64,000 nucleotides of DNA from positions 620,001-684,000 of the forward strand of contig NZ_JAHKSI010000001.1 of NCBI RefSeq assembly GCF_019720915.1, read 5' to 3'. The notes under the pieces are model-generated. The model did no database searches, was not told the DNA's origin, and saw only the letters and a list, made by a program, of their open reading frames with translations. The number at the start of each line of letters is the position of its first letter. The first letter of the stretch is position 1. The DNA is from Alkalihalobacillus sp. TS-13. Lineage in GTDB: Bacteria; Bacillota; Bacilli; Bacillales; Fictibacillaceae. Below, piece after piece: positions 28,895 through 37,407 of this stretch. The position numbers and the translations under genes are program-made.

Positions 28895-28925
28895 AATAAA
28901 AAAAGGCTGGCATTTGCCGGCCTTT
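28895..28925 (-). terminator. Terminator of slp
   Basis: On the minus strand AGGCCGGCA / TGCCAGCCT stem followed by TTTTTTTATT, starting at the stop codon of slp. Confidence 0.88.
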
Positions 28926-29314
28926 CATTTTGAATAAACTGTATCTAACTTTTTCTTGATTTCCTCAACTTGTTTCTTCCCCTCAAGTCTGACGATTTCA
29001 TCTTTCCCATCAAAAACGATGACTGTTGGAAATTTGGATACATTGTAATAATCAGTGAGCTGTTTATTCTGCTTCTTTATGATTTTGATGGAATTCAACT
29101 TTTGTGGGTAGTCCTTTTGCAGTTCTAGTAGTGCATCATAATATATCTTTTCTTCTGTCTGGTTTGTTTTTGATGAAAATAGAATCGTATTGATTTCGTC
29201 TGTTTCCAAGTCAACAGGGAGATGTCCATATTCGGGTATGAACTGACAGCTGCTCAGTAATGCAATAATGGAAAGTAAGGGTATAGAAAGAAATCCAACT
29301 GATCGAACATTCAT
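28925..29314 (-). CDS. slp: Slp-like lipoprotein with thioredoxin-like fold lacking CxxC
   Basis: About 129 residues with a signal peptide and lipobox ALLSSC, so it is probably tethered outside the membrane. The mature part looks like a thioredoxin fold (a TILFSSK strand, then YYNVSKFPTVIVFDGKDEIVRLEGK with a cis-proline), but the CxxC redox motif is absent, so a redox role is unlikely. The position just after pdhD matches slp (small peptidoglycan-associated lipoprotein) of B. subtilis, though there the orientation may differ; the symbol rests mostly on synteny. ATG 29314 is preferred over GTG 29323 on binding-site spacing. Confidence 0.65.
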   Translation of the reverse strand: MNVRSVGFLSIPLLSIIALLSSCQFIPEYGHLPVDLETDEINTILFSSKTNQTEEKIYYDALLELQKDYPQKLNSIKIIKKQNKQLTDYYNVSKFPTVIVFDGKDEIVRLEGKKQVEEIKKKLDTVYSK

Positions 29315-29515
29315 GGAGTTCACTTCTTTCTTTTTGTATTACAGTGTTGACGGGAAAGCAACATTTGAGTTGATTTTATCATGAAAAACTGTCGAATTAT
29401 GAATCGTAAATGAATTGTTACAGAATTGATAAGTAGGAGGAGGGGGATTTCAAGTCGTAATATGCGTGTAATCTACATATGATTAGTTGTAGAAGTTGTC
29501 TTAGGGGGAGTTTAG

Positions 29516-29755
29516 ATGTATACCATTCTCGTTTTATCTTCAGTTCAGATGATCATATGGAGCATCTATGCACTCGTTACTTATTTATCCCATCAAGATC
29601 CATCGATTTTTGAATATATATTACTCATCGTTTTTTGTTACTTTGGCTATTTATTTGGCGTTTATCTAAGAAGTCCGAAATTCTATTCATGCCTATCAAG
29701 TGTATTAGGTGCAGTGTCATTTCTCTTATTCCGGTATTTCTTAATTGTACTTTGA
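29516..29755 (+). CDS. Small uncharacterised membrane protein
   Basis: 79 residues with three hydrophobic segments (TILVLSSVQMIIWSIYALV; YILLIVFCYFGYLFGVYL; a C-terminal VLGAVSFLLFRYFLIVL). A clear AGGGGGAG site lies six bases before the ATG. I do not recognise a family. It stands alone, divergent from slp and converging on the BCCT transporter. Base composition is like its neighbours. Moderately sure that it is a real gene. Confidence 0.55.
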   Translation: MYTILVLSSVQMIIWSIYALVTYLSHQDPSIFEYILLIVFCYFGYLFGVYLRSPKFYSCLSSVLGAVSFLLFRYFLIVL

Positions 29756-29840
29756 ATTGGTTCTCAGGAGTCTTGTAAAGCTTCCTCGGAAAGAGAGTAA
29801 TTTCGCAGACATGATCAATAAAAATTAACAGAGCTTAAAT
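29756..29840 (+). repeat. Family I repeat, end fragment
   Basis: CTCGGAAAGAGAGTAATTTC, GCAGACATGATCAATAAAAA and TTAACAGAGC correspond to the right end of the complete copy (GGAAAGGGAATGAATTTCGC ... TAACAAAGCC). It abuts the terminator of the BCCT gene. Confidence 0.6.
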
Positions 29841-29842
29841 GA

Positions 29843-29884
29843 AAAATGACCTCAAAAGGATTATCATCCTTGTTGAGGTCATTT
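29843..29884 (-). terminator. Terminator of the BCCT transporter gene
   Basis: AAATGACCTCAA / TTGAGGTCATTT stem; T-run on the minus strand. Confidence 0.88.
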
Positions 29885-29896
29885 CATAAGAACTAA

Positions 29897-31399
29897 TTAT
29901 TTTTTGAAGTTCATTTTGTGATCTTCTTTTAGTGCTTTGACAGTTGCAAAAATGATTGCAATCATGATGAATGTAAACGGGAAGGCGGCTATGACCGATG
30001 CCGTCTGCAGGGCTTGTAATCCTCCAGAGTAAAGAAGTATTGCAGCAGAGGCTGCTACCACACCACCCCAGATGAATTTGATATAGTTCGATGGATTCAA
30101 GCTTCCGTTCGTAGTCTGCATTCCAAGTACAAAGGTAGCGGAGTCAGCTGATGTAATAAAGAATGTACTGATCAGAAGAATTGCTATAATCGACATGATC
30201 CCTCCAAGCGGGAATTGTTCAAACAATGCGAATAAAGCAACCTCTGTACCGCTGTCTGTCATTACCTGGTACAAGCCTGCGCTGTCCATTCGATCTTTAA
30301 ATACAGCTGATCCCCCGAATACCGAGAACCAAAGGGCTCCGAAAATAGTCGGTACCAATAGAACACCCAGTACGAATTCACGGATTGTACGTCCCTTTGA
30401 TACACGGGCGATGAACATACCGACAAATGGTGCCCACGCGATCCACCAAGCCCAATAGAAAACGGTCCAAGCTTGAGTCCAATCTTGTGTAGTCTCACTA
30501 TATGGTCCAAGTCTGAAACTCATGCTAGGCAAGTTTTGCAGATAGGATCCAATTGTTTGGGTGAATACATCCATTATGAAATTCGTAGGACCTGCAAATA
30601 GGAGGAAGAACATAAGTCCAATTGCAAGTACGATATTGATGTTACTTAAGTATTTTATCCCTTTGTTGAGACCACTTGACGCAGAAAGGATGAATAAAAA
30701 TGTAACAATCGCAATAATTATCAGTTGAGTACCTTTATTATTTGTAATGCCTTCAAATACGTATGAGAGCCCTCCGCTTATTTGTGCAGCACCAAATCCA
30801 AGCGATGTAGCAACTCCAAACACAGTAGCAAAAACAGCGATTACGTCAATCATGATTCCAATTGGACCATTTACACGATCTCCGAGAAGTGGTCTGAAAA
30901 TAGCGCTTATTAATCCTGGTGCACCTTTACGGAATTTAAAATAAGCTAGTGCCAATCCGACTACCGTATAAATACCCCAAGGATGCAAGCCCCAGTGGAA
31001 CATAGCGAATCTTAGGGAAGCATTTGCAGATTCAACAGTCTCTCCATTACCTGATGGAGGGTCATAATAATGGAACAGCGGTTCAGCAACACCCCAAAAT
31101 ACAAGGCCGATCCCCATACCGGCACTAAATAGCATTGCAAACCATGTAATGATATTGTAATCAGGCTCGTCGTCATCTTTTCCTAATTTGATTTTACCGT
31201 ATTTACTAAAGACCAAATAGATTGAAAAGATCAAGAACCCTGTAGCGGATAACAGATAGAACCAGCCGAACTTGACTTGAAGGAAATTCTGGATGGCTCC
31301 AGTGGCACTCTGTAATCCTTTAGGAGACAATACGCCCCATGCGATGAAAAATACTGAGATGATGAGTGAGATGATAAAGACTTTGGTGAATTTTTTCAT
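29897..31399 (-). CDS. BCCT family osmolyte transporter (glycine betaine, OpuD-like)
   Basis: Sodium-coupled betaine/choline/carnitine transporter of 500 residues with twelve membrane helices. The unwound TM3 motif GMGIGLVFWGVAEPL (about 95-109) and the tryptophan-rich WTVFYWAWWIAWAPFVG (about 310-326), followed by IARVSKGRTIREF, define the family. It is closest in character to glycine betaine carriers such as OpuD. It should take up compatible solutes under salt stress. ATG follows AAAGGAG. Single gene with its own terminator. Confidence 0.9.
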   Translation of the reverse strand: MKKFTKVFIISLIISVFFIAWGVLSPKGLQSATGAIQNFLQVKFGWFYLLSATGFLIFSIYLVFSKYGKIKLGKDDDEPDYNIITWFAMLFSAGMGIGLVFWGVAEPLFHYYDPPSGNGETVESANASLRFAMFHWGLHPWGIYTVVGLALAYFKFRKGAPGLISAIFRPLLGDRVNGPIGIMIDVIAVFATVFGVATSLGFGAAQISGGLSYVFEGITNNKGTQLIIIAIVTFLFILSASSGLNKGIKYLSNINIVLAIGLMFFLLFAGPTNFIMDVFTQTIGSYLQNLPSMSFRLGPYSETTQDWTQAWTVFYWAWWIAWAPFVGMFIARVSKGRTIREFVLGVLLVPTIFGALWFSVFGGSAVFKDRMDSAGLYQVMTDSGTEVALFALFEQFPLGGIMSIIAILLISTFFITSADSATFVLGMQTTNGSLNPSNYIKFIWGGVVAASAAILLYSGGLQALQTASVIAAFPFTFIMIAIIFATVKALKEDHKMNFKK

Positions 31400-31630
31400 T
31401 CCTTTTCTCCTTTCGTAAAGTTTTATGACACGGTTTACATTCTACTAATAAACCCTTCTTCATTTCAAGGATTTTGTAGTCTAAAAATCCTAGCCCAATT
31501 ATTCCTATACCCTATTTTTTACTTAGAAAACCGATTTAATTCCTATTTTAGGCGTTTCGACTCTATGGTTACATATCTAGACAAATTATACTAAATAAAA
31601 GACAAAAAGAGATAAAATGGGGGAGACATC

Positions 31631-32479
31631 ATGAAAAAAGCATTGATAGTTTTATTAATTTTATTATTGGCAGGGTGTGCGGCGGAGACCACTGCAGAAA
31701 AAGATCAGAATGGAATAGACGAAGGGCATGGGAATACAGGGGAAGAAACGGAGCACCCCGATGTAAACGATTCTGAGGATATAGAGCAGGATGGAAACGA
31801 TCACGAAGACGCAAACCAGGATTCTGAAGAAGAACCTGTAGATGTTCCAGAGATTACATATACCGTGCATCCAGCCAACTGGACGTTGAAGACTGAATCA
31901 GAAACTGATGAAAAAGTAGTTTTATTGACGATCGATGATGCTCCGGATAAGCATGCATTAGAGATGGCACAAAAACTAAAGGACCTGGATGTTCCAGCTA
32001 TTTTCTTCGTAAACGGCCACTTTATGGATACGGATGAAGAGAAAGACATTGTAAAAGAGATTTACGAAATGGGATTTGAAATTGGAAACCACACAATGTC
32101 CCATGCTAATCTCAAAAATAGCAGCGAAGACAAGCAAAGACATGAAATCGTTACATTATCCGAAGAAATTGAAGCAGTGACCGGAGTAGCGCCACGTTTT
32201 TTCAGAGCGCCATTCGGAATCAATACTGATTTTTCAAAGAAATTGATTGAAGAACAAGGGATGCTTTTCATGAACTGGACTTATGGGTATGATTGGGAAA
32301 AAGAGTACCAGACAGGTGAAAGTATTGCTGATATCATGGTCAACACTCCTTTACTGACAGATGGTGCGATTCTTTTGATGCACGACCGGGACTGGACGAA
32401 CGAAGCCCTTGTGGATATCGTTAAAGGATTACAAGCAAAAGGATACACATTCGTGCACCCAGAGCAAATTGTAGAGTGA
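31631..32479 (+). CDS. Polysaccharide deacetylase family lipoprotein
   Basis: 282 residues. A signal peptide with lipobox LLAGC is followed by an acidic linker rich in E, D, N and H (about 20-70), then a NodB domain: TIDDAPD (aspartate pair), GNHTMSHANL (metal histidines), RAPFG and LLMHDRDW. It should de-N-acetylate peptidoglycan or another surface glycan outside the cell. The start follows GGGGGAG. It stands alone. Substrate and biological role cannot be fixed from sequence. Confidence 0.87.
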   Translation: MKKALIVLLILLLAGCAAETTAEKDQNGIDEGHGNTGEETEHPDVNDSEDIEQDGNDHEDANQDSEEEPVDVPEITYTVHPANWTLKTESETDEKVVLLTIDDAPDKHALEMAQKLKDLDVPAIFFVNGHFMDTDEEKDIVKEIYEMGFEIGNHTMSHANLKNSSEDKQRHEIVTLSEEIEAVTGVAPRFFRAPFGINTDFSKKLIEEQGMLFMNWTYGYDWEKEYQTGESIADIMVNTPLLTDGAILLMHDRDWTNEALVDIVKGLQAKGYTFVHPEQIVE

Positions 32480-32820
32480 ACGTATGGGACCTGCAGCGTG
32501 GCTATTAAAGCCGCTTCGATTGCGGGTCTTTTTTACTACTTTGCAAATATGTTGTATAGTTTTAAAAAAAATTCTCCTGCTGTTTTACAAAATTAAGTGA
32601 ATTACAAAATTCTGCTGCTGATTAGGTACAACTATCACAAACCAATAAGCAAGGAAATTTCTCCATATCGAGTCAACCACAGCTACAGCATATCTGTTGA
32701 AAATGATGGGGTTTCCAATTGAAGGATCCAGGAAAAATAGAAAGTATATACTTGATTCCATATTGCTAAATGAATAATTAAAAAAGGACAAGCAATTTGG
32801 TCATCCTTTCTCTACATTAA
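32480..32820. other. Intergenic region between deacetylase and DUF1885-like gene
   Basis: An imperfect hairpin GACCTGCAGCG ... TTGCGGGTC followed by TTTTTT (about 32490-32535) probably terminates the deacetylase gene. At 32783-32811 a weaker stem with T-run on the minus strand may end the converging gene. The rest is AT-rich with no supported gene. Confidence 0.5.
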
Positions 32821-33234
32821 TCATCGTTTATAGTAATACATGATTCTTCCATTAAACAGATGAAGTTCGCCATTTAATTTTTTTGCGAGGAATTTACTGA
32901 ATTCATTCGCTTTGCCTTTATCCCCGTGGGTAGACCCTTCCGGTAATACGATTTGTATGTATGTATTCTCCGACCCTTCATCATCTTGCCCTGTTCCCAC
33001 CAGCATGTAATTATATCCTTGTGTATTTCCTTTCAAAAAATAATACGTTTTGCCGCCGTTTTTTCGTTGTTCAATCATGTAGGGGAAAGCTGCTGAGCCA
33101 TACTCCCAATTTAATTGTTCACCTGTCTTATTTGTGATTTCCATATAATAGTGAATCAGCTTTTCAATTTCTTCTAAAGTGATCGTCTGTTGTTTTGATT
33201 TAGCAACAAGCTTTATATATGCACTACTGGACAC
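32821..33234 (-). CDS. DUF1885-like conserved Bacillaceae protein
   Basis: 137 residues, soluble, beginning MSSSAYIKLVAKSKQQTITL. The segments TGEQLNWEYGSAAFPY and YYFLKGNTQGYNYMLVG are what I remember of the DUF1885 family (a small alpha/beta protein with a solved Geobacillus structure), but I cannot check this. Function unknown. GTG start with CAGGAG upstream. No operon partners on this strand. Confidence 0.7.
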   Translation of the reverse strand: MSSSAYIKLVAKSKQQTITLEEIEKLIHYYMEITNKTGEQLNWEYGSAAFPYMIEQRKNGGKTYYFLKGNTQGYNYMLVGTGQDDEGSENTYIQIVLPEGSTHGDKGKANEFSKFLAKKLNGELHLFNGRIMYYYKR

Positions 33235-33488
33235 TATCTTTCACTCCTGTCAGGCACGCCTAAATTTATAATCAATTTTATCATTCAATGAGAAAAAATG
33301 ACAGACCGTGTCACGAAGATTTGCGAATTTTCACTATCAACTTATTACGTTGTTCCTTTAAAACTTTTATAAGACAGGTCTTGCGAAGGAAAAAGTAATG
33401 TAAAAAGATTGTCAAATAAGTTGTGTTTTCTCAGAAGAATCAGTATAATTAATTATAATATTCAAAAAATTCAAAAGGAGGGCGTGGT

Positions 33489-33788
33489 ATGGAATTATTT
33501 GACAAACTCTACGATGAAGACGAAACGGTTAAAGTGAGGTTTGTTGGATTTACCACAGAACATGTTCGTTACGATTTCGGAATTGTCTATACCAACATGT
33601 TCTTCGGGAAACCGCTCGTCGTTTGCATGCAGACCGGGCGCTCGACTTTGATGGATGCCGCTGATCTCAGGAACACGGATAATATTCAAAAAGCCTTCAA
33701 AATTCAATCAAAGAAAGAAGCGGAAGAGCTTTTGACTTTCTTTGAAGAAGCACTCCCTTACTCTCCTATTGCAGAACAATATGATTGA
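33489..33788 (+). CDS. DUF3055 family protein
   Basis: 99 residues. The highly conserved block YDFGIVYTNMFFGKPLVVCM followed by QTGRS identifies the DUF3055 family of Bacillaceae; no function is known. The C terminus is acidic and helical. AAGGAGG lies upstream of the ATG. It has its own terminator and is followed by SR1. Confidence 0.83.
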   Translation: MELFDKLYDEDETVKVRFVGFTTEHVRYDFGIVYTNMFFGKPLVVCMQTGRSTLMDAADLRNTDNIQKAFKIQSKKEAEELLTFFEEALPYSPIAEQYD

Positions 33789-33802
33789 ATAATCAATGAA
33801 CC

Positions 33803-33853
33803 AAGGATTGACCAGAAACGGAACTAGCGTTATCATGGTCGATCCTTTTTTAT
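33803..33853 (+). terminator. Terminator of the DUF3055 gene
   Basis: AAGGATTGACCA / TGGTCGATCCTT stem (one mismatch) followed by TTTTT. Confidence 0.85.
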
Positions 33854-33921
33854 ATTTAAAGAAAGAAGATATCACTTGAACTCTTTGCTTTTCTAAAATA
33901 AATGTGCATTTAAATATTTAA

Positions 33922-33998
33922 TGTGACATACAATTTAGCCTTGACATTCTATATATGACATCATATTATAAATGTAACGAATAAATAAAGCGCTTACA
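33922..33998 (+). promoter_or_regulatory. SR1 promoter with CcpN-like and cre-like sites
   Basis: TTGACA (33941-33946), a 17-base spacer and TATTAT (33964-33969) make a strong promoter. TGTGACATACA (33922-33932), just upstream, fits the CcpN consensus TRTGHYATAYW at every position. TATGACATCAT (33954-33964) fits its first eight positions and overlaps the -10. ATAAAGCGCTTACA (33985-33998) agrees with the CcpA cre consensus except at two positions and lies just after the expected transcription start. Confidence 0.75.
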
Positions 33999-34022
33999 AA
34001 GGCGAAGGGAGAGGAAAGAACG

Positions 34023-34151
34023 ATGGGAACAGTAGTTTGCGTAAATTGCAACACGACCATTGAACATTATGAATTTGAAAAGGTAACCACGTTGTATTCC
34101 AACTGTCCTGATTGCAAAAATAAAAAGAAACACGGAAAAAAGACTGCGTAA
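34023..34151 (+). CDS. sr1P: SR1P, GapA-binding peptide encoded by SR1
   Basis: 42-residue peptide: MGTVVCVNCNTTIEHYEFEK, then VTTLYSNCPDCKNKKK and a short basic tail. The MGT-VC-CN-TI start and VTTLY are the SR1P hallmarks. Two CxxC pairs (VCVNC, NCPDC) suggest a zinc knuckle. In B. subtilis SR1P binds glyceraldehyde-3-phosphate dehydrogenase GapA and promotes its interaction with RNase J1, whose gene is also in this window. AAGGGAGAGG lies upstream. The lysine-rich tail is longer than I recall for B. subtilis. Confidence 0.85.
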   Translation: MGTVVCVNCNTTIEHYEFEKVTTLYSNCPDCKNKKKHGKKTA

Positions 34152-34170
34152 CATAAATGGAAAAACGAAA

Positions 34171-34213
34171 GAGGCTGATTACCCGCCGTATGGGTATCAG
34201 CCTCTTTTATATT
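34171..34213 (+). terminator. Terminator of SR1
   Basis: GAGGCTGATTACCC / GGGTATCAGCCTC stem (one bulge) followed by TTTTATATTT. Confidence 0.93.
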
Positions 34214-34350
34214 TAGGCTTTGTGGTCACTGAGCTAAACATCACTTCTCTGTATTAATCCACTTCCGCTTGCCTCATCACGAGTCCCTCACTATGGGGTC
34301 TCGCAGGAGTGTCCCAAATTCCGCTTAAAATCAACTAGCCTTACCACGTT
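34214..34350 (-). repeat. Family I repeat, shortened copy
   Basis: It begins GGCTTTGTGGTC in direct contact with the SR1 terminator and contains CACTGAGCTAAACATCACTT, CCACTTCCGCTTGCCTC, GGGGTCTCGCAGGAGTGTC and the inverted end CCGCTTAAAATCAACTAGCC. Both ends are thus present, but the middle is largely deleted. Confidence 0.7.
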
Positions 34351-34353
34351 ATC

Positions 34354-35829
34354 TTATTTGATCGGTTTATGTTCTTTGATTACACGAATTGTTTTCAATG
34401 TATCGTCCTCAGGTCCCTGCACAGGTAATCCAGCCTCGATGTTCTCGAAGATATAGTCGATATTTTCCTGAGTGATGATTTCCCCTGGGATGAAGATCGG
34501 AATACCAGGAGGATAAATCATTACAAATTCAGCAATGATCCTTCCTGTTGATTCTTCAAAAGGAACACTTTCTGTATCTGCATAAAAAGCATCACGTGGT
34601 GATAAGGATAATACAGGTATACCAGGGACACTTACCGGCACCGCTTTTGTAACAGCTCTATCGGAAGTTGTGTGCATGCTTGCTAATTCTGTCAAGGCGC
34701 TTATGAGCTTTTGTACTTCTATTTCACGATCACCAGCAGTGATGATACAGAGGATGTTGTACAAGTCAGAAAGCTCAACCTCGATATTGTGCTGTTCTCG
34801 AAGCCAGACCTCTACATCGTAACCGGAAATATTCAGCTCTTTTACAGATATGATTAGTTTTGTCGGATCATAATCATACGTTGCAGGAGTGCCTAAAATC
34901 TCTTTTCCAACACAATATAAGTTCGGAATCTCATTGATTTGTTTACGAGCTGACTCCGCTAAATGGATTGAATGTTCAGCTAACTTGAACCCCTGAGTTG
35001 CCAACCTTTTACGTGCTACATCCAGTGAGGCAAGCAAGATATATGAAGTCGAAGTCGTCGTCATCATACTGAGAATCGCTTGGACTCGTTCTGGAGAAAC
35101 CAGGTTTCCTCTTACATTCAATATCGAGCTTTGGGTCATGGATCCGCCTAATTTGTGGACACTCGTCGCAGCCATATCCGCACCTGCCTGCATTGCAGAC
35201 AATGGCAATTTGTCATGAAAGTGGATGTGCACACCATGCGCTTCATCAACCAGCACAGGAATATCATAAGAATGAGCCAACTCGACGATTTCCTTTAAAT
35301 CAGCACTGATTCCGAAGTAGGTAGGGTTGATGACGAACAATCCCTTTGCATCAGGATTTTGGGCAAGTGCCTTTTGGACTGATTCAGTTGTAATTCCATG
35401 TGATATCCCTAAGTTCGGATCAATATCAGGATGGATGAAGACTGGGACCGCCCCGGAAAAAATGATCGCTGACATGACTGATTTATGCACATTCCTCGGG
35501 ACAAGAATTTTATCTCCTGGATGACATACAGCGAGAATCATCGTCATGATGGCGCCGCTTGTTCCTTGTACTGAAAAGAATGTATGATCAGCACCAAATG
35601 CTTCGGCAGCAAGCTGTTGTGCTTCTTTAATCATGCCATGGGGATGATGGAGGTCATCCAATGGACCGATATTGATCAAATCGATTGATAATGCGTTTTC
35701 ACCTATGAAATCCCGGAATTCAGGATCCATACCGCGACCTTTTTTATGTCCGGGTATATGGAATTGAATCGGATTACGCTTGGCGTGATTCACTAATCCG
35801 GTAAAAAGGGGTGTTTTATATTGTGACAA
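34354..35829 (-). CDS. speA: Arginine decarboxylase (Orn/Lys/Arg decarboxylase family)
   Basis: PLP enzyme of 491 residues making agmatine from arginine, the first step of polyamine synthesis in Bacillus. The N terminus has FHIPGHKKGRG, the cofactor lysine is K226 in TSVHKLGGSMTQSS, and LVDEAHGVHIHF precedes it. The C-terminal domain contains MIYPPGIPIFIPGE. Similar in length and sequence to B. subtilis SpeA. TTG start with GAGGTG upstream. It lies downstream of SR1, on the opposite strand here. Confidence 0.95.
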   Translation of the reverse strand: MSQYKTPLFTGLVNHAKRNPIQFHIPGHKKGRGMDPEFRDFIGENALSIDLINIGPLDDLHHPHGMIKEAQQLAAEAFGADHTFFSVQGTSGAIMTMILAVCHPGDKILVPRNVHKSVMSAIIFSGAVPVFIHPDIDPNLGISHGITTESVQKALAQNPDAKGLFVINPTYFGISADLKEIVELAHSYDIPVLVDEAHGVHIHFHDKLPLSAMQAGADMAATSVHKLGGSMTQSSILNVRGNLVSPERVQAILSMMTTTSTSYILLASLDVARKRLATQGFKLAEHSIHLAESARKQINEIPNLYCVGKEILGTPATYDYDPTKLIISVKELNISGYDVEVWLREQHNIEVELSDLYNILCIITAGDREIEVQKLISALTELASMHTTSDRAVTKAVPVSVPGIPVLSLSPRDAFYADTESVPFEESTGRIIAEFVMIYPPGIPIFIPGEIITQENIDYIFENIEAGLPVQGPEDDTLKTIRVIKEHKPIK

Positions 35830-35869
35830 TCATTACACCTCATTCAATTTATTTGTTTAACCTTAATGT

Positions 35870-35975
35870 TGATTAAAAGCGAAATTCGCGGCATTCCGAA
35901 GGTAACAGAGTGCCTGGCAAGGAGGATCGCCCGCGGAAAACGAGTGAATTTCACAGGAATCAACACTGAGCTTCT
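35870..35975 (+). repeat. Family I repeat, both ends with deleted middle
   Basis: GTTGATTAAAAGCGAAATTC, GCGGCATTCCGAAGG, then GCCCGCGGAAAACGAGTGAA and TTTCACAGGAATCAA. The left and right ends of the family are fused with almost no interior. It lies between the divergent speA and nitronate monooxygenase genes, upstream of both. Confidence 0.65.
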
Positions 35976-36090
35976 ATTTTAAATGCAAGCCGTTTGTTAT
36001 GCTAAACTAATATAAAACAAGGAAAAGTATATCAAATCCACAGACGCTTGCAAGCTATTTTTCTGATATTCAATCCGTTGGGGTGATTTT

Positions 36091-37047
36091 GTGAATTGGG
36101 AAACTCGTGTAACCGAATTATTAGGAATCAAGTATCCGATCATTCAAGGAGGTCTCGCTTATCTTGCGTATTCTGAGTTAGCTGCATCCGTCTCAAATGC
36201 AGGTGGACTAGGTCAAATAACTGCAATGTCTCTATCAACACCCGATCAATTGAGAACTGAAATCCGGAAAGTGAAAGAAAAGACAACACGTCCATTTGGG
36301 GTAAATTATGCCATCGGGCAACATGGTCGGCCATTTGAAAATATGCTCCAAGTTTCGATTGATGAGAAGGTACCCGTCATTTCGATGACAGGTGGTAATC
36401 CAAGTCCAGTCTTCAAGCAATTGGAAGGCGTTGATGTGAAAAAACTTGTCCTGGTAGCTGCGAAAAGGCAGGCGGTCAAAGCCGAGCAGCTAGGTGCAGA
36501 TGCAGTGATGGTAGTTGGTCAAGAAGGGGGCGGTCATATCGGCAAAGATGATATCAGTACGATGGTGCTGACACCTCAAGTAGTTGACGAAGTATCCATA
36601 CCCGTAATTGCTTCAGGTGGAATCGGTGATGGCAGGGGACTGATGGCAGCATTGTCCTTAGGGGCGGAAGGTATTGAGATGGGTACACGATTCATTGCAA
36701 CAAAAGAATGTACGCATGCCCATCAAAACTATAAAGAAGCATTACTCTCCGGAACGGAAACCGGCACGTCGATTATTAAAAAGTCGTTGGGAGCCCCAGG
36801 AAGGGTAATTCGTAATAGATGGACCGATCAAATCTTATCGATTGAAAAAGTGGAACCGGCTTATGAAGCGCTCAGTACTTATATTTCAGGTAAAGCAAAT
36901 CAAGCATTTGCAAATCAAGGATTGTTGGACCAAGGTTTTGGGTGGGCAGGTCAGGTTATGGGAAGGATTAAGGATATCCCATCAGTGGAAGAACTTTTCA
37001 CAAGAATGATAACCGAAGCAGAAGAAATACGTAAGAAATGGTCATGA
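36091..37047 (+). CDS. Nitronate monooxygenase / FMN-dependent 2-enoyl reductase-like protein
   Basis: TIM-barrel flavoprotein of 318 residues related to nitronate monooxygenase and FabK. Family marks: YPIIQGGLAYLA at the start, GADAVMVVGQEGGGHIG (about 136-152), and ASGGIGDGRGLMAALSLGA (FMN phosphate site, about 173-191) with EMGTRFIAT. The reaction may be nitronate oxidation or an enoyl reduction; sequence alone does not decide. GTG start after GGGGTG. No operon partners. Confidence 0.85.
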   Translation: MNWETRVTELLGIKYPIIQGGLAYLAYSELAASVSNAGGLGQITAMSLSTPDQLRTEIRKVKEKTTRPFGVNYAIGQHGRPFENMLQVSIDEKVPVISMTGGNPSPVFKQLEGVDVKKLVLVAAKRQAVKAEQLGADAVMVVGQEGGGHIGKDDISTMVLTPQVVDEVSIPVIASGGIGDGRGLMAALSLGAEGIEMGTRFIATKECTHAHQNYKEALLSGTETGTSIIKKSLGAPGRVIRNRWTDQILSIEKVEPAYEALSTYISGKANQAFANQGLLDQGFGWAGQVMGRIKDIPSVEELFTRMITEAEEIRKKWS

Positions 37048-37067
37048 AGGAAAGGCTTTTTTCGCAT

Positions 37068-37215
37068 AGGTTGTTGAGTTTGGAAATATACTCGCTTTCC
37101 GCGGGCAATCTACAAGCCTCCTCAGCTCGTTCCTCACTTGCGGGATCTCTCTTAGCTTGCTATCCCGCAGGAGTCTCGCATATTTCCACTGTCATATGCA
37201 TTCTGCAACTTCTTT
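37068..37215 (-). repeat. Family I repeat, short GC-rich form
   Basis: CTCGCTTTCCGCGGGCAATC, CAAGCCTCCTCAGCTCG, TTGCGGGATCTCTCTTAGCT and ATCCCGCAGGAGTCTCGC. This short two-hairpin form resembles the widespread Bacillaceae intergenic element with CCGCGGGC ... CCCGCAGGAGTC that I know from many genomes. Confidence 0.7.
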
Positions 37216-37249
37216 AACAACTCCCATTAGCAACAAATTTTTAGCCATT

Positions 37250-37286
37250 AAAAAAGAGCTGGACCCTCAATCGGGCAGCTCTTTTC
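37250..37286 (+). terminator. Terminator between nitronate monooxygenase and yktB
   Basis: AAAGAGCTG-CCC / GGG-CAGCTCTTT stem with A/T runs on both sides; it may act in both directions. Confidence 0.75.
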
Positions 37287-37407
37287 TATCTTTATACTAT
37301 CGAAAATATAGATACTTAACCCATATACATTAAAAAAATGAAAATGTAATGATAAATACCTATACGTTCAATTTAGAACTGTAATATAATACATTAACTT
37401 TAATGGA

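Larger units (their letters stand above)
33976..34213 (+). ncRNA. sr1: SR1 dual-function small RNA
   Basis: A compact transcription unit from the promoter at 33941-33969 to the terminator at 34171-34213, encoding SR1P. In B. subtilis SR1 lies at this spot (between slp and speA), is repressed by CcpN under glycolytic conditions, base-pairs with ahrC mRNA, and encodes SR1P. The 5' boundary is estimated from the -10; whether the ahrC pairing segments are kept was not tested. Confidence 0.75.

Noticed and set aside
28925-29314. Thioredoxin function for the slp-like lipoprotein
   Set aside because: The fold looks thioredoxin-like, but there is no CxxC motif, so a disulfide redox role is not supported.
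32585-32791. Minus-strand frame of 68 codons after the deacetylase gene
   Set aside because: TTG start only, low-complexity content, and it begins within the probable terminator of the DUF1885-like gene.
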